DNA of 52,632 bases from Butyrivibrio sp. (lineage in GTDB: Bacteria; Bacillota; Clostridia; Lachnospirales; Lachnospiraceae): contig NZ_JAGBLU010000106.1 in assembly GCF_017635265.1 (NCBI RefSeq), forward strand, positions 1-52,632, written 5' to 3'. The notes under the pieces were generated by a model. It had not been told where the DNA came from, made no database searches, and saw nothing but the letters and a program-made list of their open reading frames with translations. Made by a program: the position numbers and the translations under genes. The first letter of the stretch is position 1. The number at the start of each line of letters is the position of its first letter. Below are positions 1 to 8,587 of the stretch, in pieces.

Positions 1-53
1 AAAGTACGCCATTTTTAGGGCAATTCTTCTCAATCGATCCCATATCTTCCAAT
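1..53 (-). CDS. Possible start of a gene running off the left edge
   Basis: An ATG at 53 opens a frame without a stop to the window edge (17 codons, beginning MGSIEKN). A GGAAG lies only a few bases before it, so the ribosome site is weak. It follows the permease gene by 70 bases in the same direction and would belong to that importer operon. The product cannot be recognised from so few residues, and it may be chance reading. Confidence 0.3.
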
Positions 54-122
54 CTTTTAGGATAGTATTAACTTTTCAAGGTTCAATCGGGCGGATCCCG
101 TTATTTATGCTCTAAATGCACT

Positions 123-932
123 TCAATTCCGAAAGGCTATGTACTTCTGCCCTATGAGGTAAAAAATCAGTACAGGGAGTACACTAAGGAGCAGTCCTGC
201 CATCATTGGAGCGTACTCTGCAGAATGGTTAGTAAGGAATGTCTTGATGGAGATAGCCAGTGTCTTGGTATCTGTCTTAGTAAGAAATAAACTGGACATC
301 AAGAAGTCGTTCCACACACCCATAGCAACAAATACCGTAACAGTTATGATTATTGGTTTTAAAAGTGGCATTATAATATTGAAAAAAGTCTTTGTAAAAC
401 TGCACCCATCAATAAGAGCTGCTTCATCAAGTTCCCGTGGAATCCCCTCTACAAATCCTGAATAAAGAAATACCGCAAATGGTATGTTTAATCCAACTGC
501 CACATATGCAACCATTAGAAGGTTATTTGAAAAACCAAGTATTCCCGCATATATTCTGACAAGAGGAATCATATAAACCTGAAATGGTGCCACCATTGAA
601 GCAAGAAAAGCCATAAAGATTATCTTATTTATCTTCCATTTCTTTCTTGCAAACAAATATCCTGTCATGGATGAAAGAATCATATTTATCACTACTGCTG
701 TTACTGTGATAAATGCAGTATTTGCCAGCGATTTAAAGAAATTCATCCTGTCTATTGCTGTTACAAAATTTTCAAAACTAAGATATCCCGGTAGTGCAAA
801 TGGATTTCTGATAAAATCTGCAGTTGACTTAAATGAGTTAACTACCAGCATATAAAAGGGAACCATGAAGAATATTAGTATTATCAAGGTTATAGCAAAA
901 ACAATGCTCTTTTTTCTGCGTTCTGAGCTCAT
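123..932 (-). CDS. CUT1 sugar ABC transporter permease, MalG type
   Basis: Inner-membrane permease of a binding-protein-dependent carbohydrate importer. The 269-residue protein has six predicted membrane segments, the first at about residues 9-31. The cytoplasmic EAA loop that docks the ATPase is seen as DEAALIDGCSF followed by IIMPLLKP. It overlaps the upstream permease gene by 4 bases, so the two are probably translationally coupled. The C-terminus ends QKYIAFRN, a little short of the usual glycine-rich VKGxxxGAVKG ending seen in the permease at 8588. No ATPase gene is nearby; CUT1 systems often share one MsmX-like ATPase encoded elsewhere. The substrate is not readable from sequence. Confidence 0.93.
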   Translation of the reverse strand: MSSERRKKSIVFAITLIILIFFMVPFYMLVVNSFKSTADFIRNPFALPGYLSFENFVTAIDRMNFFKSLANTAFITVTAVVINMILSSMTGYLFARKKWKINKIIFMAFLASMVAPFQVYMIPLVRIYAGILGFSNNLLMVAYVAVGLNIPFAVFLYSGFVEGIPRELDEAALIDGCSFTKTFFNIIMPLLKPIIITVTVFVAMGVWNDFLMSSLFLTKTDTKTLAISIKTFLTNHSAEYAPMMAGLLLSVLPVLIFYLIGQKYIAFRN

Positions 933-1813
933 GCATCAACCCTCCCTCTTCTGGTAAAGTATACCTGTAATAATGAAATGACAGAGACGATAACAAAAAG
1001 AATGATCGCCTGAGCCTGTCCAACACCAAAGTCCATACTTGTAAAGGCTGTCTGATAAATCTTATAGGCTATAAGTTCTGTAGATTTATAGGGACCTCCC
1101 GCTGTAAGGGACAGGTTAGTATCAAATGACATAAAGCATCTGGAAATTGCAAGGAATACGCAGATTGCTGTTGTTCCTCTTATCATAGGTATCTTTATCT
1201 GCATAACAGTCTGAAAAACTGTTGCTCCATCTACGCGGGCTGCCTCCATAAGATCTGCGGGAACGGCTGTAAGGCCCGCGATATAAATAACCATCAGATA
1301 TCCGCTCATCTGCCATGCACTGACAATGATAAGCGCCATCAGTGCCCTTACAGGATTGGTAAGCCATGAAGTCTGCATCCAGCTTATTCCTGTGAATTCA
1401 CCCAGTTTTGTAAGACCGAATGAGAAGATGAAATTCCAAATATAACCCAGAATAATTCCGCCAATTATGTTAGGAGTAAAAAAGCCTGTTCTGAAAAGGT
1501 TCTGACCTTTTATTCCACTAGTTACCACTAAAGCCAGAATAAAGCCTATAAGATTACTTAATATAACCGTAAAAAGAGCATATACAACCGTTTTCCAAAA
1601 AGCTCCCAAAAAGGCTGAATCAGTTAGTATGTTCTTGTAGTTTTCAATTCCAATAAAATTTATATCCTGTGACAAACCATTCCAATCAGTAAACGTGATA
1701 AATAATCCATATACGAATGGAATAATCACCACCGAGAACCATATGAAAAATGATGGAAACCCAAATAAAAGAAATTCTTTTATGCTCGTCACTTTTTTAT
1801 TTTTGACACGCAT
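929..1813 (-). CDS. CUT1 sugar ABC transporter permease, MalF type
   Basis: First permease subunit of the importer, 294 residues from the chosen start. Membrane segments are spread over the chain, beginning near FPSFFIWFSVVIIPFVYG. The EAA loop reads LMEAARVDGATVFQTV followed by IKIPMIRG. I chose the ATG at 1813 (MRVKNKK), which sits 7 bases after an AAGGAG site. An in-frame ATG at 1834 lies upstream of that ribosome site and would add seven residues. It follows the solute-binding protein by 65 bases and pairs with the MalG-type subunit downstream. Confidence 0.93.
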   Translation of the reverse strand: MRVKNKKVTSIKEFLLFGFPSFFIWFSVVIIPFVYGLFITFTDWNGLSQDINFIGIENYKNILTDSAFLGAFWKTVVYALFTVILSNLIGFILALVVTSGIKGQNLFRTGFFTPNIIGGIILGYIWNFIFSFGLTKLGEFTGISWMQTSWLTNPVRALMALIIVSAWQMSGYLMVIYIAGLTAVPADLMEAARVDGATVFQTVMQIKIPMIRGTTAICVFLAISRCFMSFDTNLSLTAGGPYKSTELIAYKIYQTAFTSMDFGVGQAQAIILFVIVSVISLLQVYFTRRGRVDA

Positions 1814-1878
1814 TCTAATTCTCCTTGAAATCATATAAAACAGGGAGGGACGCGCCCTCCCTATCTTACTTTTTTAGA

Positions 1879-3267
1879 TCAATATTCTCTTTTATCCTGT
1901 TTGGACCAGTACTCATCGATCTGAGTTGCAAGTTTTGTTCTGTCGCATGCACCTGAAAGGTATTCGCACATATAAGCTCCGCACTCATACCAGATATCTG
2001 ATGGGCAAAGACTTGGTGTGCCATAGAAATCTGCTGTTTTTCCTGCTGAGATGTAGCTTGCAGTTGACTTACCAAGAGGGCTGTCAATTGTAGCCTGGCA
2101 GTTCTTAAATGGAAGGGCCTGTCCAAGGCGCTTTGCCTGAACTTCATGTGAATAGCTGTCAGATGAGATGTACTCAATGAACTTAAGACCTGCGAGCTGC
2201 TGTTCTTCTGTATTCTGACTTGCATCAATGCAATAGCCCTTAGCATAAGATGTAGGAAGCTGCTGATTTGTAACATCACCTGCATCATCGCTGTGAGGAA
2301 CAGGCATAAGTCCAAACTCATCTCCCTCACCTACAAGTTCTGCCATGTATGTCCATGCCCAGTCACCCATGAACCATGTACCGCATTTACCTTCTGCAAG
2401 TGCCATAGCATCAAGGTTTACGTCTCCAACAAGCGGATCATTTTTGTTGTAGTTGTACTGTGCAAGCATGTCAAAGGTATCCATAAATCCATTAAATACT
2501 TCTGAATCTATCTCTTTTGTCTCTCCTCCAATAATAGAGTTAACGTAATCAACACGTGCCTTGGTATCTCCAATAGCTGCGCCGTAGGTCTGGCAAAGAT
2601 AATGTGCTCCAAGAGACCAGTTAACGCCTGTAAGGCATGTTGCTGCAACACCGGTTGCCTCGATCTTATCAAAAAGGTCCTTTAAGTCAGATCTTGTCTT
2701 TATTGTACTTGGATCAAAATCTCCACCTACTGCCGCATCACATACAGCCTTGTTGTAAAGTAGTCCTATACCTGCCGCAGACATTGGAACTGCATATACA
2801 GTACCATTAAAAGTCATTGTGCTAAGGGATGCCTCCTCAATATTGTCGAGCATTGCCTCGCCGGTAAGAGGACGCATTCTGTCCTGGTTTTCCCAGATAT
2901 TAATTGGATCCATAAGTGCTACTGTTGGTCCTTCATTACTTGCATACAGCGCCATCCACTGCTGAAGCTGATCATCGCCAGCTGCAATATACTCTACTGT
3001 AATCCCCGGGTTCTTGCTTTCGAAGTCAGATATCAGGTCCTGATACATATCATCCTTACCTGTTTCTGTTGTGTAAAACGAAATAGTTACAGGCTCAGAT
3101 GAAGTTTCTGCATTTGTGGTTTCTGCAGCCTTCTCTTCAGTGGTTGTCTTAGCTGCAGTAGTTGAGTCACTACTCTGTGTAGTTGTAGAAGCTACACTTC
3201 CACATCCTGCAAGTGTTGATACCCCAAGCACTCCAGCCATCAGTAAACTAAACGTTCTTTTCCTCAT
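1879..3267 (-). CDS. Sugar-binding lipoprotein of ABC importer
   Basis: Extracellular solute-binding lipoprotein of the CUT1 family, 462 residues. A signal peptide (MRKRTFSLLMAGVLGVSTLAG) ends in an LAGC lipobox, so the mature protein is anchored by Cys22. A Ser/Thr-rich linker of about 35 residues follows, then the two-lobed binding domain beginning at VTISFYTTETG. A GGGAGG ribosome site precedes the ATG. It heads the importer operon and has its own promoter, which carries the motif shared with the SGNH gene promoter. The AraC regulator gene lies just upstream and probably controls it. The family fits an oligosaccharide ligand; identity is unknown. Confidence 0.93.
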   Translation of the reverse strand: MRKRTFSLLMAGVLGVSTLAGCGSVASTTTQSSDSTTAAKTTTEEKAAETTNAETSSEPVTISFYTTETGKDDMYQDLISDFESKNPGITVEYIAAGDDQLQQWMALYASNEGPTVALMDPINIWENQDRMRPLTGEAMLDNIEEASLSTMTFNGTVYAVPMSAAGIGLLYNKAVCDAAVGGDFDPSTIKTRSDLKDLFDKIEATGVAATCLTGVNWSLGAHYLCQTYGAAIGDTKARVDYVNSIIGGETKEIDSEVFNGFMDTFDMLAQYNYNKNDPLVGDVNLDAMALAEGKCGTWFMGDWAWTYMAELVGEGDEFGLMPVPHSDDAGDVTNQQLPTSYAKGYCIDASQNTEEQQLAGLKFIEYISSDSYSHEVQAKRLGQALPFKNCQATIDSPLGKSTASYISAGKTADFYGTPSLCPSDIWYECGAYMCEYLSGACDRTKLATQIDEYWSKQDKREY

Positions 3268-3295
3268 AAAAAATACCTCCCTTCAATGTAACTTT

Positions 3296-3349
3296 AGAAT
3301 AACAAAGTCATTGATGAGAGGCTTTCCTATTTTTGTCGGTATAGTTGTC
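3296..3349 (-). promoter_or_regulatory. Probable AraC-activated promoter of the importer operon
   Basis: On the minus strand, GACAAC-N8-CAAAAAT (3329-3349) is followed after exactly 27 bases by a -10 hexamer TATTCT (3296-3301). No good -35 hexamer is seen at the normal distance, as expected for an activator-dependent promoter. The same motif, with the same 27-base gap, occurs before the SGNH gene at 5453-5506. The regulator is inferred to be the AraC protein encoded at 3355-4200. Confidence 0.7.
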
Positions 3350-3354
3350 AATTT

Positions 3355-4200
3355 TTATTCTGGTAAAAGCTCGGCTCTTTTTCCCTGTTTCATCCAGTCT
3401 GAAGGCGTACAGCCAAAGTTCTTTTTGAATGTTTGAATGAAGGACTTGGCATTGGGAAAACCATGATTCAGAGCGCATTCTATCAGCCTTACATTTTCAT
3501 CTTCCTTCATTTCATCTACGCAGTGCATAAGCCTTACATTTTGAAGATACTGATAGAAATTCTTCCCCACATGCTCTTTAAACATCCTTGATAAATGGGC
3601 AGGGGTATAATTAAAAGCTCTGGAAACTCCTGCAAGATCAAGCTGCTCCATATAATTTTCATCTATATAATTAATTATGGACTTTATATTTATATCCCCG
3701 TTATCTTTGCATTGCTCCGAAGCTTTTCCCGTTATAGCGCAGCTTTCCTTCAACATAATAAGGAAATCAAATACAAGTTCCATCTTTTCAATGTCAGATT
3801 TTCCCTGTTTTTTATACTCGCCAAATTTAATGAGTTCCCGCCTTATTCTTTCCGCATCCTCTTCTTTTTTGGGATATTCAAAATACACGTTTTCTCCTAT
3901 CCACCTGTCTATAAAGCTTTTTGAGACTTGTACACATATTCCCTCAAAATGATCACCGGGCTCAACCCAGTGATTTGAATGCAGAACTCCACTGTTTATA
4001 ATACAGAAGTCCCCCGGCGAAAGCATCTTGTTTTCGCCATCAACATTGTATTTTATCCTTCCTGCTGTAGTCAGATTAAACTCAACATTTCTGTGCCAAT
4101 GGAGTGAAGTAAAAATGTCAGTTCCATCAAAATAATGATTAAAAATCCTTACAGGAACCTGATTGTAAATAAATGCCTCACTCTCATAAAGCTGTGCCAT
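3355..4200 (-). CDS. AraC-family transcriptional regulator
   Basis: A 281-residue regulator with an N-terminal cupin-like sensing domain (about residues 10-110, with HWHRNVEFN and PGDFCIINSG) and a C-terminal double helix-turn-helix (about 175-280, from INYIDENYMEQLDLAGVSRAF to the typical GCTPSDWMKQ ending). Proteins of this layout usually bind a sugar in the cupin and activate nearby catabolic genes. The gene sits between the SGNH hydrolase (55-base gap, same transcript) and the importer. Each of those two units starts with the same putative binding motif, so it probably activates both and, through the first, its own expression. Confidence 0.94.
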   Translation of the reverse strand: MAQLYESEAFIYNQVPVRIFNHYFDGTDIFTSLHWHRNVEFNLTTAGRIKYNVDGENKMLSPGDFCIINSGVLHSNHWVEPGDHFEGICVQVSKSFIDRWIGENVYFEYPKKEEDAERIRRELIKFGEYKKQGKSDIEKMELVFDFLIMLKESCAITGKASEQCKDNGDINIKSIINYIDENYMEQLDLAGVSRAFNYTPAHLSRMFKEHVGKNFYQYLQNVRLMHCVDEMKEDENVRLIECALNHGFPNAKSFIQTFKKNFGCTPSDWMKQGKRAELLPE

Positions 4201-4255
4201 GGTGTTCCTCCTTAGTTATGCAATAACTGCCGCATAATAATGCGGCAGGCTTTAC

Positions 4256-5425
4256 TTATCCCATAATAGTCTTAATATCCACAGCCTTAGCCATTTCCAT
4301 ACCACCTAAAGTATTAGGGTGCAGGCCGTCACCAATGTTCATGTTATTTCGCATGTAGCCAGGTCTGTTTGCATCTTGCAGTGCCTTATCAAAATCAAAA
4401 TAGCCGTCGTGCAGTTCTCCCTTTCGAATCCAGTCATTGACTTCATTTCGCACCTTTTCAAATTTTTCAATCCACCACTTAGGATAGTCATCATTCCCGC
4501 TTGGCATTATGGTTCCAAAAAAGATCTCAGCACCGTTTTCGTGAGCACATTCAATTATCTGCCTGTAACCTTGTATCAGATCTTCTGAAGAAATAGTTTC
4601 TTCTTTTTCCTCGAGCTGTATTGGATGCATAATATCGTTTATTCCAATAAGTACACATACAGCGTCTACATCATCAATCTCAAATACATCTTTTTCAAAG
4701 CGCTTAACTCCGGCCTCTCCAAAAAGAAGCAGTTCTTTTCCTGCTGCTTTCACATAGGTCGCATCATTTATGAGCCTGTTACCGCCAATTCCACAGTTTA
4801 TTACAGATACCTTCTCAAAATACCCATTATAAAGACGCTTAGTCAGAGCATTTGTATAAAATGACATATGGGTAATAGAATCTCCAAATGCAGCGATAGT
4901 CTTCGTTTCATCAAAGGTAAGAACCTGCACTGCATCGAAGCCGATAAACATCGACTGCATGTGGATGTTAGGATCATTTTTCATGAACTCGGATATAATG
5001 TCGCGTGAAATCTCCCTGCCATCACGCTCAAGAGTAACCTTCGCTCCATCATCAGCCCAAAAACAGCAGATTGATTCATATATCTGCTTTTGCCCAAAAT
5101 GAAGTAAAACATACAGCTTATCGCCGGCGCTGACTTCAAGCAAGGTCTCATCGCTAAATATCTCCTGCCCCGGCTCTAAGGTAACTACGGACTTCCCATC
5201 AACTTTTAATGCTTCTTTTCCTATGTCTTTCCCATTTCTGATAACGCCAATATAAGCCTCATCTATAACGAGATTTCTTTTGGCATACTTGTTGGAAAAT
5301 CTTACTCTCACCTTGGATCCGCTTATGTTGTTATAGAAAACAACCTTCTGGTCTGCATTTTCAATACTTGCGATATCTTCGACATAATTAATTCTCAAAT
5401 ATTTAAATGAACTAACCCATTTCAT
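4256..5425 (-). CDS. SGNH/GDSL-type esterase with N-terminal domain
   Basis: Ester hydrolase of the SGNH fold, 389 residues from the chosen start. The first ~165 residues look like a beta-rich accessory domain. The catalytic domain then shows block I FGDSITH (nucleophile Ser183), block II CGIGGNR, block III IGINDI, and block V DGLHPN with the Asp and His. No signal peptide is seen, so it should act inside the cell on imported material; deacetylation of oligosaccharides is typical of relatives. I chose ATG 5425, 8 bases after GGAGG; a start at 5452 would lie upstream of that site. It is first in a transcript with the AraC gene. Confidence 0.9.
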   Translation of the reverse strand: MKWVSSFKYLRINYVEDIASIENADQKVVFYNNISGSKVRVRFSNKYAKRNLVIDEAYIGVIRNGKDIGKEALKVDGKSVVTLEPGQEIFSDETLLEVSAGDKLYVLLHFGQKQIYESICCFWADDGAKVTLERDGREISRDIISEFMKNDPNIHMQSMFIGFDAVQVLTFDETKTIAAFGDSITHMSFYTNALTKRLYNGYFEKVSVINCGIGGNRLINDATYVKAAGKELLLFGEAGVKRFEKDVFEIDDVDAVCVLIGINDIMHPIQLEEKEETISSEDLIQGYRQIIECAHENGAEIFFGTIMPSGNDDYPKWWIEKFEKVRNEVNDWIRKGELHDGYFDFDKALQDANRPGYMRNNMNIGDGLHPNTLGGMEMAKAVDIKTIMG

Positions 5426-5452
5426 ATAATAAACACCTCCACTCTCATACAT

Positions 5453-5506
5453 ATTATATGAAGCGGAGGTTTGTCCTTCTTTTCAATTTTTGCGGAAGCT
5501 GTTGTC
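5453..5506 (-). promoter_or_regulatory. Probable AraC-activated promoter of the SGNH-AraC unit
   Basis: The minus strand carries GACAAC-N8-CAAAAAT (5486-5506), then exactly 27 bases, then a consensus -10 TATAAT (5453-5458). The proximal end of the motif is 61 bases before the SGNH start, against 62 bases for the importer promoter. The two motif copies agree at 14 of 21 positions and the gap sequences are otherwise different, which supports a functional site rather than a recent duplication. Confidence 0.7.
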
Positions 5507-5535
5507 GTTTTTTGTGATGACTGATCCACGATAAA

Positions 5536-5952
5536 TTATTCTGCATCTCCATCATAGAACGATATTGTCACTCCGCCAGGTGCTCCTGTGACTGTTCCCG
5601 TGATATCCGCTGTTTCCATCCACTTAAGTGCCTCTGAATCAGTGTAGATAATTGGCTTTGTGTGGATAACTCCGCCACCACTTATAGGAGCTGTCTCACC
5701 ATTATTCTCTATAAAGATGAGGCAGTCTTTTCCATCGCAGTCTTTTCCCTCCAAAATATATCTGGCGGAAAGAAATCTCGGCTCACCTGCTGCCTCTTTT
5801 TGTGTATCCACACCGCCGGGGAGAATCCTGCCTTTGAAATTCTCGCAGTTGCATGAGCCATGAAACAGGATCATTGTTGCCTTGCCGTCGGTACCTTCTA
5901 CGTTGAATATTTCATCAAGCAAAACATCAATTACCAAAATAGGTTTTTCCAT
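5536..5952 (-). CDS. DUF3237 family protein
   Basis: A 138-residue protein that I place in the DUF3237 family from the pattern GSCNCENFKGRILPGGVD, then ARYILEG and the C-terminal TGTVTGAPGGVTISFY. The biochemical function is not established to my knowledge; members often sit among catabolic enzymes and have a small beta-barrel. No signal peptide is seen. The ATG at 5952 overlaps the stop of the upstream esterase gene (TGATG) and has GGAGG six bases before it, so translation is coupled. A GTG one codon earlier is possible but less likely. Its position as last gene of the long esterase-transporter run suggests it handles the same substrate. Confidence 0.8.
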   Translation of the reverse strand: MEKPILVIDVLLDEIFNVEGTDGKATMILFHGSCNCENFKGRILPGGVDTQKEAAGEPRFLSARYILEGKDCDGKDCLIFIENNGETAPISGGGVIHTKPIIYTDSEALKWMETADITGTVTGAPGGVTISFYDGDAE

Positions 5953-6776
5953 CACTTACCCTCCATGATACTGTCCGGAATAGCCAGACTGTTTCGGCTT
6001 CCCTCAGGAATCCCTGTAAGGAAAGAAAATGCCGGATCCATCATTTTTTCCCAAGCTTCAAAATCATGATTACCTGTGGTCTCCCAGAATCTGTAAGGAA
6101 TGCCCGCTCCATCAAGGGCTTTCCTAAAGCACTTCACCTGAGAGTCCACTGCAATGTCCCTGTCTCCGCAACCGATAAAGAGCTCTGGAATATCTTTTTT
6201 ATCTGCCTCAGTATAGGTTCTTGTTATGTTCCATTTGCTCTTTTCATATTCTTCAAAGTTTCCGAACATATTGGCAAACTCAGCATCTCCAAAGCCGCCC
6301 TTAGCCGGATCGCACAGAAGCATATACGGATCTGTTGCCGGTGAAAAGGCCGCAACCTTTGAAAAGACATCGCTATATAAAAGGCCATTTAAAAGAGCTC
6401 CGTAGCCGCCCATTGAAATGCCGGCAATGTAGGTATCCTCCCGCTTGTGGGACAGATTAAACATATCCCTTGTTCTCTCAATAAGCTCTTTTCCTATAAA
6501 TGTACTGTAGCTGGCATTTCTCTCAGGATGATCTACGTAAAAAGAATTCTGACCGTTTGGCATTACTATTGCAATGCCCTTTAGTTCAGCCTGTTTCCTC
6601 ACTCCAAGCATAGTGATGATACTTGAATAATCACCGCTGTAACCCGGCAAAAAATATACTGTTTTATAGGGAGGTTTTGCATCTGAGCCAAAAGGGCCTC
6701 TCTCAGGCATAAACACTGCCATTGAAACTCCTTGTTTTAGACTCTCCGATAAAAAATGAACTTCTGAAAAAGACAT
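5952..6776 (-). CDS. Esterase of the esterase-D/feruloyl-esterase-like alpha/beta hydrolase family
   Basis: An alpha/beta hydrolase of 274 residues in the putative-esterase family that contains S-formylglutathione hydrolase, tributyrin esterases and some feruloyl esterases. The nucleophile elbow is GISMGGYG with Ser121. The acid is in GCGDRDIAV and the base His in TGNHDFEAW, so the triad is complete. The oxyanion region is FLPGYSGD. No signal peptide is present, so it works on imported esters. It resembles its neighbour at 6826-7626 along most of its length, which points to an old tandem duplication. The natural ester is unknown. Confidence 0.88.
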   Translation of the reverse strand: MSFSEVHFLSESLKQGVSMAVFMPERGPFGSDAKPPYKTVYFLPGYSGDYSSIITMLGVRKQAELKGIAIVMPNGQNSFYVDHPERNASYSTFIGKELIERTRDMFNLSHKREDTYIAGISMGGYGALLNGLLYSDVFSKVAAFSPATDPYMLLCDPAKGGFGDAEFANMFGNFEEYEKSKWNITRTYTEADKKDIPELFIGCGDRDIAVDSQVKCFRKALDGAGIPYRFWETTGNHDFEAWEKMMDPAFSFLTGIPEGSRNSLAIPDSIMEGK

Positions 6777-6825
6777 ACCTCGCTCCTTTAATTGTCATTT
6801 ACTATACTTTCAGTTCATTCAGGCT

Positions 6826-7626
6826 TTATGCGTTCTCAAGAACCCATTCAATGCCCTTTCCGATGTAAGCATTCCAGAAATTCCAGTCATGAATTCCCGG
6901 GCCTTCTTCATACTTCATTTTTGCACCCTTGTCTTCAAGGAACTTTCTCATGATCTGGTTGTTTTCATATAAAAAGTCATCTGTTCCGATTGCCATATAT
7001 ACAGGAGGAACTGGTTTTCCATCTTTCTCTATCCTCTCATAAAGGACTTCCGGATTAGCATCGGACTCTTCTACCTTTGAAAGATCTCCAAATACCTCTT
7101 TGTAATAATCATAGTTTGCAATCTCATCTCTTGAATCAGGATCCATATTTGCAATCTGGTGGATAATAAGCGCTGATGAAAGAGCTACAACTCCCCCAAA
7201 GGTCTCAGGATATGCAAATGCGGTGTGAAGCGCACCAAAACCTCCCATAGAAAGGCCGCCTATAAATGTATCCTCTCTCTTATCAGAAAGGCCAAACATC
7301 ATCCTGGTAAATTCAACAACTTCCTTTCCTGCATATGTGCAGTACTGAGTGCCTGTTGCCTTTCTATCAAGATAAAAGCTATTGCCTCCATTTATCATGA
7401 TCACTGCCATGTTGTACTTAAAGGCTATATCTTCTGCTATTCCGTTATATTCCCAGTCACATTCATTACCTGAAAAGCCATGTAAAAGATACAGTGTCTT
7501 CATAGGTCTTTTGTAATGTGGATTATCTCCCATCATCATCACAGGAACATCCTTTGGAATAACATAAACAATGTTCACCTGCCCCATCAGTGCTAAAGAA
7601 TAAAAACGTAATCTCCCTGTTGCCAT
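6826..7626 (-). CDS. Tributyrin-esterase-like alpha/beta hydrolase
   Basis: A second 266-residue member of the same esterase family. It has the oxyanion motif LLHGFSGNE, the elbow GLSMGGFG with Ser126, the acid in GTDDFLYE and the His in PGIHDWNFW. The complete triad predicts activity on short acyl esters. The protein is cytoplasmic by the lack of a leader. It lies between the NIF3-like gene and its paralogue with gaps of 37 and 49 bases, so all three are probably on one transcript. Two divergent copies side by side suggest different acyl groups or positions on one substrate. Confidence 0.88.
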   Translation of the reverse strand: MATGRLRFYSLALMGQVNIVYVIPKDVPVMMMGDNPHYKRPMKTLYLLHGFSGNECDWEYNGIAEDIAFKYNMAVIMINGGNSFYLDRKATGTQYCTYAGKEVVEFTRMMFGLSDKREDTFIGGLSMGGFGALHTAFAYPETFGGVVALSSALIIHQIANMDPDSRDEIANYDYYKEVFGDLSKVEESDANPEVLYERIEKDGKPVPPVYMAIGTDDFLYENNQIMRKFLEDKGAKMKYEEGPGIHDWNFWNAYIGKGIEWVLENA

Positions 7627-7663
7627 ACCTTACTTCTCCTTTTTAAATCATATTATGTGTTTT

Positions 7664-8542
7664 TCATCTGCCTTCTCTTGTCTGATAGCTCCACATATCT
7701 CCTGTCGGAACATATGTTACAGATACGCCTTGTCCAACAACTTCCGGAAGCCAGTCTGCTGCGTATTTTGCACCGAGCTCTTCCCAGTTAAAGTGTCCTA
7801 TATTAAAGCATGCTTTGTGCTCTCCAAGAGAAACGGCATCTCTTATATATGATAACAAATTCCATTCAATTATCTCACCGGGAATTATCGCATCTATGTT
7901 TTCTTCCTGCATTGTCCTTATTATTTCAGTGGTATAGTCTGTGTAGTAACCATCTTTTTCCGAGGAAGGAATAAATGCTTCAGGATATATATGCCCTACC
8001 AGAGCAATCTTTTTAATTTTATCTTTTGCTCTTCCTATATATCTGGTTCCATTCATTCCAATCTTTTCAATAAGCTCTGTGATAATATCTTCCACAGTCT
8101 CCTCTTTTGGAAGATTTACAACATAGCCAAAAGGAATGCCCTTACCTGTTGTATCTACGCATTCGCTCCATCCCATGTACTTAAGAACACCTGTAAAAAT
8201 GCCATCAGGTCTGTGAGCATGAGTATGGTCATGATCCCTGTAAATCACAATTCCATGATCTTCTGCCAGCTTTATCTTTTCATCATATACGTCGCACTTA
8301 AAGTCAGCCTTCCAGACGGCAAAATCAGGTGTCAGGTAACTTGTAGGCTCATGGACATAAAGGAAATTGCACCCAAGCTCAATAGTCTTTTTTATGACTT
8401 CAACTGTAGGAACAAGGGCTGTCACAATTCCTGTGCACTCAAGGTCAGGATTTCCACATTTTACCCCATCGCAGCCATTATAATCCGGCCCCAGATCTGG
8501 ATGATACTCTTCTATCTTTTGAATAATCTCACTAATCTTCAT
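7664..8542 (-). CDS. NIF3-like dinuclear metal protein
   Basis: A 292-residue protein of the NIF3/YbgI type, recognised by the N-terminal VTALVPTVEVI region, the metal-site segments FLYVHEPTSY and RDHDHTHAHRPDG, and the C-terminal GEIIEWN and IGHFNWEELG. These supply the His, Asp and Glu ligands of the family's two-metal centre. The general function of the family is unsettled. Housekeeping NIF3 genes usually sit beside trmK or rpoD, so a copy inside an esterase-transporter run is probably a specialised hydrolase. I chose ATG 8542, five bases after GGAGG, which drops four upstream residues. Confidence 0.82.
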   Translation of the reverse strand: MKISEIIQKIEEYHPDLGPDYNGCDGVKCGNPDLECTGIVTALVPTVEVIKKTIELGCNFLYVHEPTSYLTPDFAVWKADFKCDVYDEKIKLAEDHGIVIYRDHDHTHAHRPDGIFTGVLKYMGWSECVDTTGKGIPFGYVVNLPKEETVEDIITELIEKIGMNGTRYIGRAKDKIKKIALVGHIYPEAFIPSSEKDGYYTDYTTEIIRTMQEENIDAIIPGEIIEWNLLSYIRDAVSLGEHKACFNIGHFNWEELGAKYAADWLPEVVGQGVSVTYVPTGDMWSYQTREGR

Positions 8543-8587
8543 ATTTTCCTCCAAGCTCTATATTAAACAATGTATTTCTGCTCTAAC

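Noticed and set aside
123-932. Frameshift at the C-terminus of the MalG-type permease
   Set aside because: The alternative frames after the stop do not restore the usual glycine-rich ending, so the short end is probably natural.
7991-8566. Open frame of 191 codons opposite the NIF3-like gene
   Set aside because: No ribosome site, biased composition and complete overlap with a recognised gene.
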